A stretch of DNA of 64,000 nucleotides from Petrolisthes cinctipes (taxonomy: Eukaryota > Arthropoda > Malacostraca > Decapoda > Porcellanidae), in the NCBI GenBank assembly GCA_033782935.1, contig JAWQEG010000286.1, positions 4,787,501 to 4,851,500 on the forward strand, in the 5' to 3' direction. The notes under the pieces are model-generated. The model saw only the letters and a list, made by a program, of their open reading frames with translations, was not told the DNA's origin and ran no database searches. The position numbers and the translations under genes are program-made. Shown here piece after piece: positions 51,209 to 64,000 of this stretch (positions are counted from its first letter, which is position 1; every line of letters begins with the position of its first letter).

Positions 51209-52210
51209 GAGATATCGACTTTTTGGCACCTAAAATGTCGATTTTTAGCATGTTTTTAGCCTATATTTTGAAAATATTCTAGCACTGAGTAGGCATGTAC
51301 AGATTGCTTCTGGGACCCCAAAATATTGAATTTTCGGATGTTTTGAGCCTGAATTTGAGATATAAACGGGTACAGAAGATACATGCACATATTGACTTTG
51401 GGCACCAAAAATATCGATTTTCAGCATGTTTTGGGCCTGAATTTTGAAAATACTCTAACACGGAGTAGGCATGTACAGATCGCTTCTGGGACCCCAAAAT
51501 ATCGAATTTTCGGGTGTTTAGGGCCAGAATTTGAGATATAAACGGGTACAGAAGATGCATGCACATATCGACTTTTGGGCACCTAAAAGATCGATTTTCA
51601 GTATGTTTTTGGCCTGTATTTTGAAAATACTCTAACACGGAGTAGGCATGTACAGATACCTTCTGAGACCTCTAAATATCGAATTTTCGGGTGTTTTGGG
51701 ACTGAATTTGAGATATCGATTTTTTGACACCTAAAATGTCGATTTTTAGCATGTTTTTAGCCTATATTTTGAAAATATTCTAGCACTGTGTAGGCATGTA
51801 CAGATTGCTTCTGGGACCCCAAAATATTGAATTTTCGGGTGTTTTGAGCCTGAATTTGAGATATAAACGGGTACAGAAAATACATGCACATATTGACTTT
51901 GGGCATCTAAAATATCGATTTTCAGCATGTTTTGGGCCTGTATTTTGAAAATACTCTAACACTGAGTAGGCATGTACAGATTGCTTCTGGGACCCCAAAA
52001 TATTGAATTTTCGGGTGTTTTGAGCCTGAATTTGAGATATAATCGGGTACTGAAGATGCATGCACATATCGACTTTTGTGCACCTAAAAGATCGATTTTC
52101 AGTATGTTTTGAGCATGTATTTTTAAAATACTCTAACACGGAGTAGGCATGTACAGATCGCTTCTGGGACCCCTAAATATCGAATTTTCGAGTGTTTTGG
52201 GACTGAATTT
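51209..52210 (-). repeat. Reference 1,002-bp hexamer, - arm
   Basis: Read on the - strand from 52210: A 52210-52034, B 52033-51858, C1 51857-51710, A' 51709-51533, L 51532-51357, C2 51356-51209. The lengths match the + arm hexamer exactly. A further A'-L-C2 and A-B-C1 alternation follows at 52.2-53.2 kb, so the six-monomer unit exists on both sides of the strand switch. Confidence 0.9.
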
Positions 52211-54702
52211 GAGATATCGACTTTTTGGCACGTAAAAGATCGATTTTTAGCATGTTTTTAGCCTATATTTTGAAAATATTCTAGCACTGAGTAGGCATGT
52301 ACAGATTGCTTCTGGGACCCCAAAATATTGAATTTTCGGATGTTTTCAGCCTGAATTTGAGATATAAACGGGTACAGATGATACATGCACATATTGACTT
52401 TGGGCACCAAAAATATCGATTTTCAGCATGTTTTGGGCCTGAATTTTGAAAATACTCTAACACGGAGTAGGCATGTACAGATCGCTTCTGGGACCCCAAA
52501 ATATCGAATTTTCGGGTGTTTAGGGCCAGAATTTGAGATATAAACGGGTACAGAAGATGCATGCACATATCGACTTTTGGGCACCTAAAAGATCGATTTT
52601 CAGTATGTTTTTGGCCTGTATTTTGAAAATACTCTAACACGGAGTAGGCATGTACAGATACCTTCTGGGACCTCTAAATATCGAATTTTCGGGTGTTTTG
52701 GGACTGAATTTGAGATATCGATTTTTTGACACCTAAAATGTCGATTTTTAGCATGTTTTTAGCCTATATTTTGAAAATATTCTAGCACTGTGTAGGCATG
52801 TACAGATTGCTTCTGGGACCCCAAAATATTGAATTTTCGGGTGTTTTGAGCCTGAATTTGAGATATAAACGGGTACAGAAAATACATGCACATATTGACT
52901 TTGGGCATCTAAAATATCGATTTTCAGCATGTTTTGGGCCTGTATTTTGAAAATACTCTAACACTGAGTAGGCATGTACAGATTGCTTCTGGGACCCCAA
53001 AATATTGAATTTTCGGGTGTTTTGAGCCTGAATTTGAGATATAAACGGGTACTGAAGATGCATGCACATATCGACTTTTGTGCACCTAAAAAATCGATTT
53101 TCAGTATGTTTTGAGCATGTATTTTGAAGATACTCTAACACGGAGTAGGCATGTACAGATCGCTTCTGGGACCCCTAAATATCGAATTTTCGGGTGTTTT
53201 GGGACTGAATTTGAGATATCGACTTTTTGGCACCTAAAAGATCGATTTTTAGCATGTTTTTAGCCTATATTTTGAAAATATTCTAGCACTGAGTAGGCAT
53301 GTACAGATTGCTTCTGGGACCCCAAAATATTGAATTTTCGGGTGTTTTGAGCCTGAATTTGAGATATAAACGGGTACAGAAAATACATGCACATATTGAC
53401 TTTGGGCATCTAAAATATCGATTTTCAGCATGTTTTGGGCCTGTATTTTGAAAATACTCTAACACTGAGTAGGCATGTACAGATTGCTTCTGGGACCCCA
53501 AAATATTGAATTTTCGGGTGTTTTGAGCCTGAATTTGAGATATAAACGGGTACTGAAGATGCATGCACATATCGACTTTTGTGCACCTAAAAGATCGATT
53601 TTCAGTATGTTTTGAGCATGTATTTTGAAAATACTCTAACACGGAGTAGGCATGTACAGATCGCTTCTGGGACCCCTAAATATCGAATTTTCGGGTGTTT
53701 TGGGACTGAATTTGAGATATCGACTTTTTGGCACCTAAAAGATCGATTTTTAGCATGTTTTTAGCCTATATTTTGAAAATATTCTAGCACTGAGTAGGCA
53801 TGTACAGATTGCTTCTGGGACCCCAAAATATTGAATTTTCGGATGTTTTGAGCCTGAATTTGAGATATAAACGGGTACAGAAGATACATGCACATATTGA
53901 CTTTGGGCATCTAAAATATCGATTTTCAGCATGTTTTGGGCCTGTATTTTGAAAATACTCTAACACTGATTAGGCATGTACAGATTGCTTCTGGGACCCC
54001 AAAATATCGAATTTTCGGGTGTTTAGGGCCAGAATTTGAGATATAAACGGGTACAGAAGATGCATGCACATATTGACTTTGGGCACCAAAAATATCGATT
54101 TTCAGCATGTTTTGGGCCTGAATTTTGAAAATACTCTAACACGGAGTAGGCATGTACAGATCGCTTCTGGGACCCCAAAATATCGAATTTTCGGGTGTTT
54201 AGGGCCAGAATTTGAGATATAAAAGGGTACAGAAGATGCATGCACATATCGACTTTTGGGCACCTAAAAGATCGATTTTCAGTATGTTTTTGGCCTGTAT
54301 TTTGAAAATACTCTATCACGGAGTAGGCATGTACAGATACCTTCTGGGACCTCTAAATATCGAATTTTCGGGTGTTTTGGGACTGAATTTGAGATATCGA
54401 TTTTTTGGCACCTAAAATGTCGATTTTTAGCATGTTTTTAGCCTATATTTTGAAAATATTCTAGCACTGTGTAGGCATGTACAGATTGCTTCTGGGACCC
54501 CAAAATATTGAATTTTCGGGTGTTTTGAGCCTGAATTTGAGATATAAACGGGTACAGAAGATTCATGCACATATTGACTTTGGGCATCTAAAATATTGAT
54601 TTTCAGCATGTTTTGGGCCTGCATTTTGAAAATACTCTAACACTGAGTAGGCATGTACAGATTGCTTCTGGGACCCCAAAATATTGAATTTTCGGGTGTT
54701 TT

Positions 54703-57700
54703 GAGCCTGAATTTGAGATATAAACGGGTACTGAAGATGCATACACATATCGACTTTTATGCACCTAAAAGATCGATTTTCAGTATGTTTTGAGCATGTA
54801 TTTTGAAAATACTCTAACACGGAGTAGGCATGTACAGATCGCTTCTGGGACCCCTAAATATCGAATTTTCGGGTGTTTTGGGACTGAATTTGAGATATCG
54901 ACTTTTTGGCACCTAAAAGATCGATTTTTAGCATGTTTTTAGCCTATATTTTGAAAATATTCTAGCACTGAGTAGGCATGTACAGATTGTTTCTGGGACC
55001 CCAAAATATTGAATTTTCGGGTGTTTTGAGCCTGAATTTGAGATATAAACGGGCACAGAAGATACATGCACATATTGACTTTGGGCACCAAAAATATCGA
55101 TTTTCAGCATGTTTTGGGCCTGAATTTTGAAAATACTCTAACACGGAGTAGGCATGTACAGATCGCTTCTGGGACCCCAAAATATCGAATTTTCGGGTGT
55201 TTAGGGCCAGAATTTGAGATATAAACGGGTACAGAAGATGCATGCACATATCGACTTTTGGGCACCTAAAAGATCGATTTTCAGTATGTTTTTGGCCTGT
55301 ATTTTGAAAATACTCTAACACGGAGTAGGCATGTACAGATACCTTCTGGGACCTCTAAATATCGAATTTTCGGGTGTTTTGGGACTGAATTTGAGATATC
55401 GATTTTTTGACACCTAAAATGTCGATTTTTAGCATGTTTTTAGCCTATATTTTGAAAATATTCTAGCACTGTGTAGGCATGTACAGATTGCTTCTGGGAC
55501 CCCAAAATATTGAATTTTCGGGTGTTTTGAGCCTGAATTTGAGATATAAACGGGTACAGAAAATACATGCACATATTGACTTTGGGCATCTAAAATATCG
55601 ATTTTCAGCATGTTTTGGGCCTGTATTTTGAAAATACTCTAACACTGAGTAGGCATGTACTGATTGCTTCTGGGACCCCAAAATATTGAATTTTCGGGTG
55701 TTTTGAGCCTGAATTTGAGATATAAACGTTTACTGAAGATGCATGCACATATCGACTTTTGTGCACCTAAAAGATCGATTTTCAGTATGTTTTGAGCATG
55801 TATTTTGAAAATACTTTAACACGGAGTAGGCATGTACAGATCGCTTCTGGGACCCCTAAATATCGAATTTTCGGGTGTTTTGGGACTGAATTTGAGATAT
55901 CGACTTTTTGGCACCTAAAAGATCGATTTTTAGCATGTTTTTAGCCTATATTTTGAAAATATTCTAGCACTGAGTAGGCATGTACAGATTGCTTCTGGGA
56001 CCCCAAAATATTGAATTTTCGGATGTTTTGAGCCTGAATTTGAGATATAAACGGGTACAGAAGATACATGCACATATTGACTTTGGGCATCTAAAATATC
56101 GATTTTCAGCATGTTTTGGGCCTGTATTTTGAAAATACTCTAACACTGAGTAGGCATGTACAGATTGCTTCTGGGACCGCAAAATATCGAATTTTCGGGT
56201 GTTTTGGGACTGAATTTGAGATATCGACTTTTTGGCACCTAAAAGATCGATTTTTAGCATGTTTTTAGCATATATTTTGAAAGTATTCTAGCACTGTGTA
56301 GGCATGTACAGATTGCTTCTGGGACCTCAAAATATTGAATTTTCGGGTGTTTTGAGCCTGAATTTGAGATATAAACGGGTACAGAAGATACATGCACATA
56401 TTGACTTTGGGCACCAAAAATATCGATTTTCAGCATGTTTTGGGCCTGAATTTTGAAAATGCTCTAACACGGAGTAGGCATGTACAGATCGCTTCTGGGA
56501 CCCCAAAATATCGAATTTTCGGGTGTTTAGGGACAGAATTTGAGATATAAACGGGTACAGAAGATGCATGCACATATCGACTTTTGGGCACCTAAAAGAT
56601 CGATTTTCAGTATGTTTTGAGCATGTATTTTGAAAATACTCTAACACGGAGTTGGCATGTACAGATCGCTTCTGGGACCCCTAAATATCGAATTTTCGGG
56701 TGTTTTGGGACTGAATTTGAGATATCGACTTTTTGGCACCTAAAAGATCGATTTTTAGCATGTTTTTAGCCTATATTTTGAAAATATTCTAGCACTGAGT
56801 AGGCATGTACAGATTGCTTCTGGGACCCCAAAATATTGAATTTTCGGATGTTTTGAGCCTGAATTTGAGATATAAACGGGTACAGAAGATACATGCACAT
56901 ATTGACTTTGGGCATCTAAAATATCGATTTTCAGCATGCTTTGGGCCTGTATTTTGAAAATACTCTAACACTGAGTAGGCATGTACAGATTGCTTCTGGG
57001 ACCCCAAAATATCGAATTTTCGGGTGTTTTGGGACTGAATTTGAGATATCGACTTTTTGGCACCTAAAAGATCGATTTTTAGCATGTTTTTAGCATATAT
57101 TTTGAAAGTATTCTAGCACTGTGTAGGCATGTACAGATTGCTTCTGGGACCCCAAAATATTGAATTTTCGGGTGTTTTGAGCCTGAATTTGAGATATAAA
57201 CGGGTACAGAAGATACATGCACATATTGACTTTGGGCACCAAAAATATCGATTTTCAGCATGTTTTGGGCCTGAATTTTGAAAATACTCTAACACGGAGT
57301 AGGCATGTACAGATCGCTTCTGGGACCCCAAAATATCGAATTTTCGGGTGTTTAGGGTCAGAATTTGAGATATAAACGGGTACAGAAGATGCATGCACAT
57401 ATCGACTTTTGGGCACCTAAAAGATCGATTTTCAGTATGTTTTGAGCATGTATTTTGAAAATACTCTAACACGGAGTAGGCATGTACAGATCGCTTCTGG
57501 AACCCCTAAATATCGAATTTTCGGGTGTTTTGGGACTGAATTTGAGATATCGACTTTTTGGCACCTAAAAGATCGATTTTTGGCATATTTTAGCCTATAT
57601 TTTGAAAATATTCTAGCACTGAGTAGGCATGTACAGATTGCTTCTGGGACCCAAAAATATTGAATTTTCGGGGGTTTTGAGCCTGAATTTGAGATATAAA

Positions 57701-57846
57701 CGGGTTATGAAGATACATGCACATATTGACTTTGGGCACCAAAAATATCGATTTTCAGCATGTTTTGGGCCTGAATTTTGAAAATACTCTAACACGGAGT
57801 AGGCATGTACAGATCGCTTCTGGGACCCCAAAATATCGAATTTTCG
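54703..57846 (-). repeat. 3,152-bp block duplication, copy 1
   Basis: Matches 57.85-61.0 kb at offset 3,152 bp. Markers in both copies are TGTACTGATTGC (55657 and 58809), AAACGTTTACTG (55725 and 58877), TTTGAAAGTATTC (56277 and 59429), AGCATGCTTTGGG (56933 and 60085), GAGTTGGCATG (56650 and 59802) and AACGGGTTATGAAG (57699 and 60851). Few private differences are visible. Confidence 0.88.
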
Positions 57847-57866
57847 GGTGTTTTGAGCCTGAATTT
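57691..57866 (-). repeat. Chimeric B/L monomer at the 3,152-bp duplication junction
   Basis: Read on the - strand it starts as B (AGGCTCAAAAC, 57860-57850) and continues as L (TTCGATATTTTGGGG, from 57837 downward, with CAAAATTCAGG). The exchange lies between 57839 and 57853, in sequence common to both types. Equivalent positions in the flanking copies are pure B (near 54700) and pure L (near 61000), as an unequal crossover would leave them. Confidence 0.88.
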
Positions 57867-60800
57867 GAGATATAAACGGGTACTGAAGATGCATACACAT
57901 ATCGACTTTTGTGCACCTAAAAGATCGATTTTCAGTATGTTTTGAGCATGTATTTTGAAAATACTCTAACACGGAGTAGGCATGTACAGATCGCTTCTGG
58001 GACCCCTAAATATCGAATTTTCGGGTGTTTTGGGACTGAATTTGAGATATCGACTTTTTGGCACCTAAAAGATCGATTTTTAGCATGTTTTTAGCCTATA
58101 TTTTGAAAATATTCTAGCACTGAGTAGGCATGTACAGATTGCTTCTGGGACCCCAAAATATTGAATTTTCGGGTGTTTTGAGCCTGAATTTGAGATATAA
58201 ACGGGTACAGAAGATACATGCACATATTGACTTTGGGCACCAAAAATATAGATTTTCAGCATGTTTTGGGCCTGAATTTTGAAAATACTCTAACACGGAG
58301 TAGGCATGTACAGATCGCTTCTGGGACCCCAAAATATCGAATTTTCGGGTGTTTAGGGCCAGAATTTGAGATATAAACGGGTACAGAAGATGCATGCACA
58401 TATCGACTTTTGGGCACCTAAAAGATCGATTTTCAGTATGTTTTTGGCCTGTATTTTGAAAATACTCTAACACGGAGTAGGCATGTACAGATACCTTCTG
58501 GGACCTCTAAATATCGAATTTTCGGGTGTTTTGGGACTGAATTTGAGATATCGATTTTTTGACACCTAAAATGTCGATTTTTAGCATGTTTTTAGCCTAT
58601 ATTTTGAAAATATTCTAGCACTGTGTAGGCATGTACAGATTGCTTCTGGGACCCCAAAATATTGAATTTTCGGGTGTTTTGAGCCTGAATTTGAGATATA
58701 AACGGGTACAGAAAATACATGCACATATTGACTTTGGGCATCTAAAATATCGATTTTCAGCATGTTTTTGGCCTGTATTTTGAAAATACTCTAACACTGA
58801 GTAGGCATGTACTGATTGCTTCTGGGACCCCAAAATATTGAATTTTCGGGTGTTTTGAGCCTGAATTTGAGATATAAACGTTTACTGAAGATGCATGCAC
58901 ATATCGACTTTTGTGCACCTAAAAGATCGATTTTCAGTATGTTTTGAGCATGTATTTTGAAAATACTTTAACACGGAGTAGGCATGTACAGATCGCTTCT
59001 GGGACCCCTAAATATCGAATTTTCGGGTGTTTTGGGACTGAATTTGAGATATCGACTTTTTGGCACCTAAAAGATCGATTTTTAGCATGTTTTTAGCCTA
59101 TATTTTGAAAATATTCTAGCACTGAGTAGGCATGTACAGATTGCTTCTGGGACCCCAAAATATTGAATTTTCTGATGTTTTGAGCCTGAATTTGAGATAT
59201 AAACGGGTACAGAAGATACATGCACATATTGACTTTGGGCATCTAAAATATCGATTTTCAGCATGTTTTGGGCCTGTATTTTGAAAATACTCTAACACTG
59301 AGTAGGCATGTACAGATTGCTTCTGGGACCCCAAAATATCGAATTTTCGGGTGTTTTGGGACTGAATTTGAGATATCGACTTTTTGGCACCTAAAAGATC
59401 GATTTTTAGCATGTTTTTAGCATATATTTTGAAAGTATTCTAGCACTGTGTAGGCATGTACAGATTGCTTCTGGGACCTCAAAATATTGAATTTTCGGGT
59501 GTTTTGAGCCTGAATTTGAGATATAAACGGGTACAGAAGATACATGCACATATTGACTTTGGGCACCAAAAATATCGATTTTCAGCATGTTTTGGGCCTG
59601 AATTTTGAAAATGCTCTAACACGGAGTAGGCATGTACAGATCGCTTCTGGGACCCCAAAATATCGAATTTTCGGGTGTTTAGGGACAGAATTTGAGATAT
59701 AAACGGGTACAGAAGATGCATGCACATATCGACTTTTGGGCACCTAAAAGATCGATTTTCAGTATGTTTTGAGCATGTATTTTGAAAATACTCTAACACG
59801 GAGTTGGCATGTACAGATCGCTTCTGGGACCCCTAAATATCGAATTTTCGGGTGTTTTGGGACTGAATTTGAGATATCGACTTTTTGGCACCTAAAAGAT
59901 CGATTTTTAGCATGTTTTTAGCCTATATTTTGAAAATATTCTAGCACTGAGTAGGCATGTACAGATTGCTTCAGGGACCCCAAAATATTGAATTTTCGGA
60001 TGTTTTGAGCCTGAATTTGAGATATAAACGGGTACAGAAGATACATGCACATATTGACTTTGGGCATCTAAAATATCGATTTTCAGCATGCTTTGGGCCT
60101 GTATTTTGAAAATACTCTAACACTGAGTAGGCATGTACAGATTGCTTCTGGGACCCCAAAATATCGAATTTTCGGGTGTTTTGGGACTGAATTTGAGATA
60201 TCGACTTTTTGGCACCTAAAAGATAGATTTTTAGCATGTTTTTAGCATATATTTTGAAAGTATTCTAGCACTGTGTAGGCATGTACAGATTGCTTCTGGG
60301 ACCCCAAAATATTGAATTTTCGGGTGTTTTGAGCCTGAATTTGAGATATAAACGGGTACAGAAGATACATGCACATATTGACTTTGGGCACCAAAAATAT
60401 CGATTTTCAGCATGTTTTGGGCCTGAATTTTGAAAATACTCTAACACGGAGTAGGCATGTACAGATCGCTTCTGGGACCCCAAAATATCGAATTTTCGGG
60501 TGTTTAGGGACAGAATTTGAGATATAAACGGGTACAGAAGATGCATGCACATATCGACTTTTAAGCACCTAAAAGATCGATTTTCAGTATGTTTTGAGCA
60601 TGTATTTTGAAAATACTCTAACACGGAGTAGGCATGTACAGATCGCTTCTGGAACCCCTAAATATCGAATTTTCGGGTGTTTTGGGACTGAATTTGAGAT
60701 ATCGACTTTTTGGCACCTAAAAGATCGATTTTTAGCATATTTTAGCCTATATTTTGAAAATATTCTAGCACTGAGTAGGCATGTACAGATTGCTTCTGGG

Positions 60801-60998
60801 ACCCAAAAATATTGAATTTTCGGGTGTTTTGAGCCTGAATTTGAGATATAAACGGGTTATGAAGATACATGCACATATTGACTTTGGGCACCAAAAATAT
60901 CGATTTTCAGCATGTTTTGGGCCTGAATTTTGAAAATACTCTAACACGGAGTAGGCATGTACAGATCGCTTCTGGGACCCCAAAATATCGAATTTTCG
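57850..60998 (-). repeat. 3,152-bp block duplication, copy 2
   Basis: Tandem second copy; see the previous entry for markers. Private changes include TTTTCTGATG near 59168, GCTTCAGGG near 59970, AGATAGATTTTTAGC near 60225 and TTTTAAGCACC near 60560. It begins inside the chimeric monomer 57691-57866. Confidence 0.88.
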
Positions 60999-61740
60999 GG
61001 TGTTTAGGGCCAGAATTTGAGATATAAACGGGTACAGAAGATGCATGCACATATAGACTTTTGGGCACCTAAAAGATCGATTTTCAGTATGTTTTTGGCC
61101 TGTATTTTGAAAATACTCTAACACGGAGTAGGCATGTACAGATACCTTCTAGGACCTCTAAATATCGAATTTTCGGGTGTTTTGGGACTGAATTTGAGAT
61201 ATCAATTTTTTGGCACCTAAAATGTCGATTTTTAGCATGTTTTTAGCCTATATTTTTAAAATATTCTAGCACTGTGTAGGCATGTACAGATTGCTTCTGG
61301 GACTCCAAAATATTGAATTTTCGGGTGTTTTGAGCCTGAATTTGAGATATAAACGGGTACAAAAGATATATGCACATATTAACTTTGGGCATCTAAAATA
61401 TCGATTTTCAGCATGTTTTGGGCCTGTATTTTGAAAATACTCTAACACTGAGTAGGCATGTACAGATTGCTTCTGGGACCCCAAAATATTGAATTTTCAT
61501 GTGTTTTGAGCCTGAATTTGAGATATAAACGGGTACTGAAGATGCATGCACATATCGACTTTTGTGCACCTAAAAGATCGATTTTTAGTATGTTTTGAGC
61601 ATGTATTTTGAAAATACTCTAACACGGAGTAGGCATGTACAGATCGCTTCTGGGACCCCTAAATATCGAATTTTCGGGTGTTTTGGGACTGAATTTGAGA
61701 TATCGACTTTTTGGCACCTAAAAGATCGATTTTTAGCATG

Positions 61741-61800
61741 TTTTTAGCCTATATTTTGAAAATATTCTAGCACTGTACAGATTGCTTCTGGGACCCCAAA
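61741..61800 (-). repeat. C monomer with 10-bp internal deletion
   Basis: AGCACTGTACAGATTGC at 61770 lacks the 10 bp GAGTAGGCAT (or its equivalent register) between AGCACT and GTACAGATTGC. The same state occurs on the - arm at about 49970, 62767 and 63760, and in + orientation at about 590, 2529, 4195, 11873, 14545 and 15389. Trimers with it are 491 bp long. The + arm form is CTGTACAGTGCTAG. Confidence 0.88.
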
Positions 61801-62229
61801 ATATTGAATTTTCGGGTGTTTTGAGCCTGAATTTGAGATATAAACGGGTACAGAAGATGCATGCACATATTGACTTTGGGCATCTAAAATATCGATTTTC
61901 AGCATGTTTTGGGCCTGAAATTTGAAAATACTCTAACACGGAGTAGGCATGTACAGATCGCTTCTGGGACCCCAAAATATCGAATTTTCGGGTGTTTAGG
62001 GCCAGAATTTGAGATATAAACGGGTACAGAAAATGCATGCACATATCGACTTTTGGGCACCTAAAAGATCGATTTTCAGTATGTTTTTGGCCTGTATTTT
62101 GAAAATACTCTAACACGGAGTAGGCATGTACAGATACCTTCTGGGACCTCTAAATATCGAATTTTCGGGTGTTTTGGGACTGAATTTGAGATATCGATTT
62201 TTTGGCACCTAAAATGTCGATTTTTAGCA

Positions 62230-64000
62230 TGTTTTTAGCCTATATTTTGAAAATATTCTAGCACTGTGTAGGCATGTACAGATTGCTTCTGGGACCCCAA
62301 AATATTGAATTTTCGGGTGTTTTGAGCCTGAATTTGAGATATAAACGGGTACAGAAGATACATGCAGATATTGACTTTGGGCATCTAAAATATCGATTTT
62401 CAGCATGTTTTGGGCCTGTATTTTGAAAATACTCTAACACTCAGTAAGCATGTACAGATTGCTTCTGGGACCCCAAAATATTGAATTTTCGGGTGTTTTG
62501 AGCCTGAATTTGAGATATAAACGGGTACTGAAGATGCATGCACATATCGACTTTTGTGCACCTAAAAGATCGATTTTCAGTATGTTTTGAGCATGTATTT
62601 TGAAAATACTCTAACACGGAGTAGGCATGTACAGATCGCTTCTGGGACCCCTAAATATCGAATTTTCGGGTGTTTTGGGACTGAATTTGAGATATCGACT
62701 TTTTGGCACCTAAAAGATCGATTTTTAGCATGTTTTTAGCCTATATTTTGAAAATATTCTAGCACTGTACAGATTGCTTCTGGGACCCCAAAATATTGAA
62801 TTTTCGGGCGTTTTGAGCCTGAATTTGAGATATAAACGGGTACAGAAGATACATGCACATATTGACTTTGGGCACCAAAAATATCGATTTTCAGTATGTT
62901 TTGGGCCTGAATTTTGAAAATACTCTAACACGGAGTAGGCATGTATAGATCGCTTCTGGGACCCCAAAATATCGAATTTTCGGGTGTTTAGGGCCAGAAT
63001 TTGAGATATAAACGGGTACAGAAGATGCATGCACATATCGACTTTTGGGCACCTAAAAGATCGATTTTCAGTATGTTTTTGGCTTGAATTTTCAAAATAC
63101 TCTAACACGGAGTAGGCATGTACAGATACCTTCCGGGACCTCTAAATATCGAATTTTCGGGTGTTTTGGGACTGAATTTGAGATATCGATTTTTTGGCGC
63201 CTAAAATGTCGATTTTTAGCATGTTTTTCGCCTATATTTTGAAAATATTCTAGCACTGTGTAGGCATGTACAGATTGCTTCTGGGACCCCAAAATATTGA
63301 ATTTTCGGGTGTTTTGAGCCTGAATTTGAGATATAAACGGGTACAGAAGATACATGCAGATATTGACTTTGGGCATCTAAAATATCGATTTTCAGCATGT
63401 TTTGGGCCTGTATTTTGAAAATACTCTAACACTCAGTAAGCATGTACAGATTGCTTCTGGGACCCCAAAATATTGAATTTTCGGGTGTTTTGAGCCTGAA
63501 TTTGAGATATAAACGGGTACTGAAGATGCATGCACATATCGACTTTTGTGCACCTAAAAGATCGATTTTCAGTATGTTTTGAGCATGTATTTTGAAAATA
63601 CTCTAACACGGAGTAGGCATGTACAGATCGCTTCTGGGACCCCTAAATATCGAATTTTCGGGTGTTTTGGGACTGAATTTGAGATATCGACTTTTTGGCA
63701 CCTAAAAGATCGATTTTTAGCATGTTTTTAGCCTATATTTTGAAAATATTCTAGCACTGTACAGATTGCTTCTGGGACCCCAAAATATTGAATTTTCGGG
63801 CGTTTTGAGCCTGAATTTGAGATATAAACGGGTACAGAAGATACATGCACATATTGACTTTGGGCACCAAAAATATCGATTTTCAGTATGTTTTGGGCCT
63901 GAATTTTGAAAATACTCTAACACGGAGTAGGCATGTATAGATCGCTTCTGGGACCCCAAAATATCGAATTTTCGGGTGTTTAGGGCCAGAATTTGAGATA
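62230..64000 (-). repeat. 992-bp tandem duplication at the window end
   Basis: About 62.23-63.22 kb recurs from 63.22 kb to the window edge at offset 992 bp (501+491). Shared markers are CACTCAGTAAGCATG (62438 and 63430), CATGCAGATATTG (62361 and 63353), TCGGGCGTTTTG (62804 and 63796) and GCATGTATAGATCG (62939 and 63931). The second copy is cut by the window end. Confidence 0.88.

Larger units (their letters stand above)
16507..64000 (-). repeat. Right satellite arm, monomers in - orientation
   Basis: The same satellite family, reverse-complemented, continuous to the window end. Monomer starts read on the - strand are again spaced mainly 501 bp apart (52210, 51709, 51208), with 325-, 491-, 500- and 502-bp exceptions. 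All monomer types of the left arm (A, A', B, L, C1, C2) are present. Many trimers are near-identical over long distances, and several kilobase-scale block duplications are listed separately. No gene, RNA gene or mobile element interrupts these roughly 47.5 kb. The array continues past the right edge. Confidence 0.98.

Noticed and set aside
1..64000. CRISPR array (regular repeats)
   Set aside because: The repeat unit is 148-177 bp with no variable spacers between short identical repeats.
1..64000. Human-type alpha satellite
   Set aside because: Monomer length differs (176/177/148 against about 171) and I see no alpha-satellite sequence or full CENP-B box.

Overview
The whole 64 kb window is one uninterrupted tandem satellite array. 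I see no protein gene, RNA gene, transposon, CRISPR array or unique spacer, and the array runs off both ends. It is eukaryotic heterochromatin of the centromeric or pericentromeric type. Monomers of 176-177 bp, about 39% GC in one monomer counted by hand, fit the nucleosome-length satellites common in plants and also found in animals. I do not recognise the family, so species and chromosome are left open.

The repeat is nested. (1) The 176-bp monomer is a fused pair of 88-bp half-units that are still about 65% identical. (2) Five monomer types occur: A (177), A' (177), B (176), L (176) and a short type C (148), with subtypes C1 and C2. (3) They form two 501-bp trimers, A-B-C1 and A'-L-C2. (4) These often alternate as an exact 1,002-bp hexamer, for example 6952-7953 on + and 51209-52210 on -. 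(5) Above that lie local block duplications with offsets of 500/501, 844, 992, 1002, 1503, 1666, 2672/2997, 3006, 3152, 3831, 4008 and 6660/7662 bp, each recognised by shared rare variants.

Layout: bases 1-16506 hold the array in + orientation. At 16506/16507 the array switches strand, and 16507-64000 (about 47.5 kb) is the same satellite in - orientation. The switch joins monomer phase 37 to phase 110 of an inverted monomer with no foreign DNA between, and three substitutions lie within 20 bp of it. Both arms contain all monomer types, the 10-bp-deleted C variant and 325-bp two-monomer units. The left arm, especially 1-8 kb, has more indels and private changes than much of the right arm.

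There are no genes to act together. The biology here is repeat turnover: unequal exchange (two chimeric crossover monomers can be located), one strand inversion, a microhomology deletion that made the 148-bp monomer, CpG loss separating monomer types, and a conserved short dyad at the half-unit boundary with a paired compensatory change. Open reading frames of up to 168 codons on the monomer strand are by-products of the repeat.
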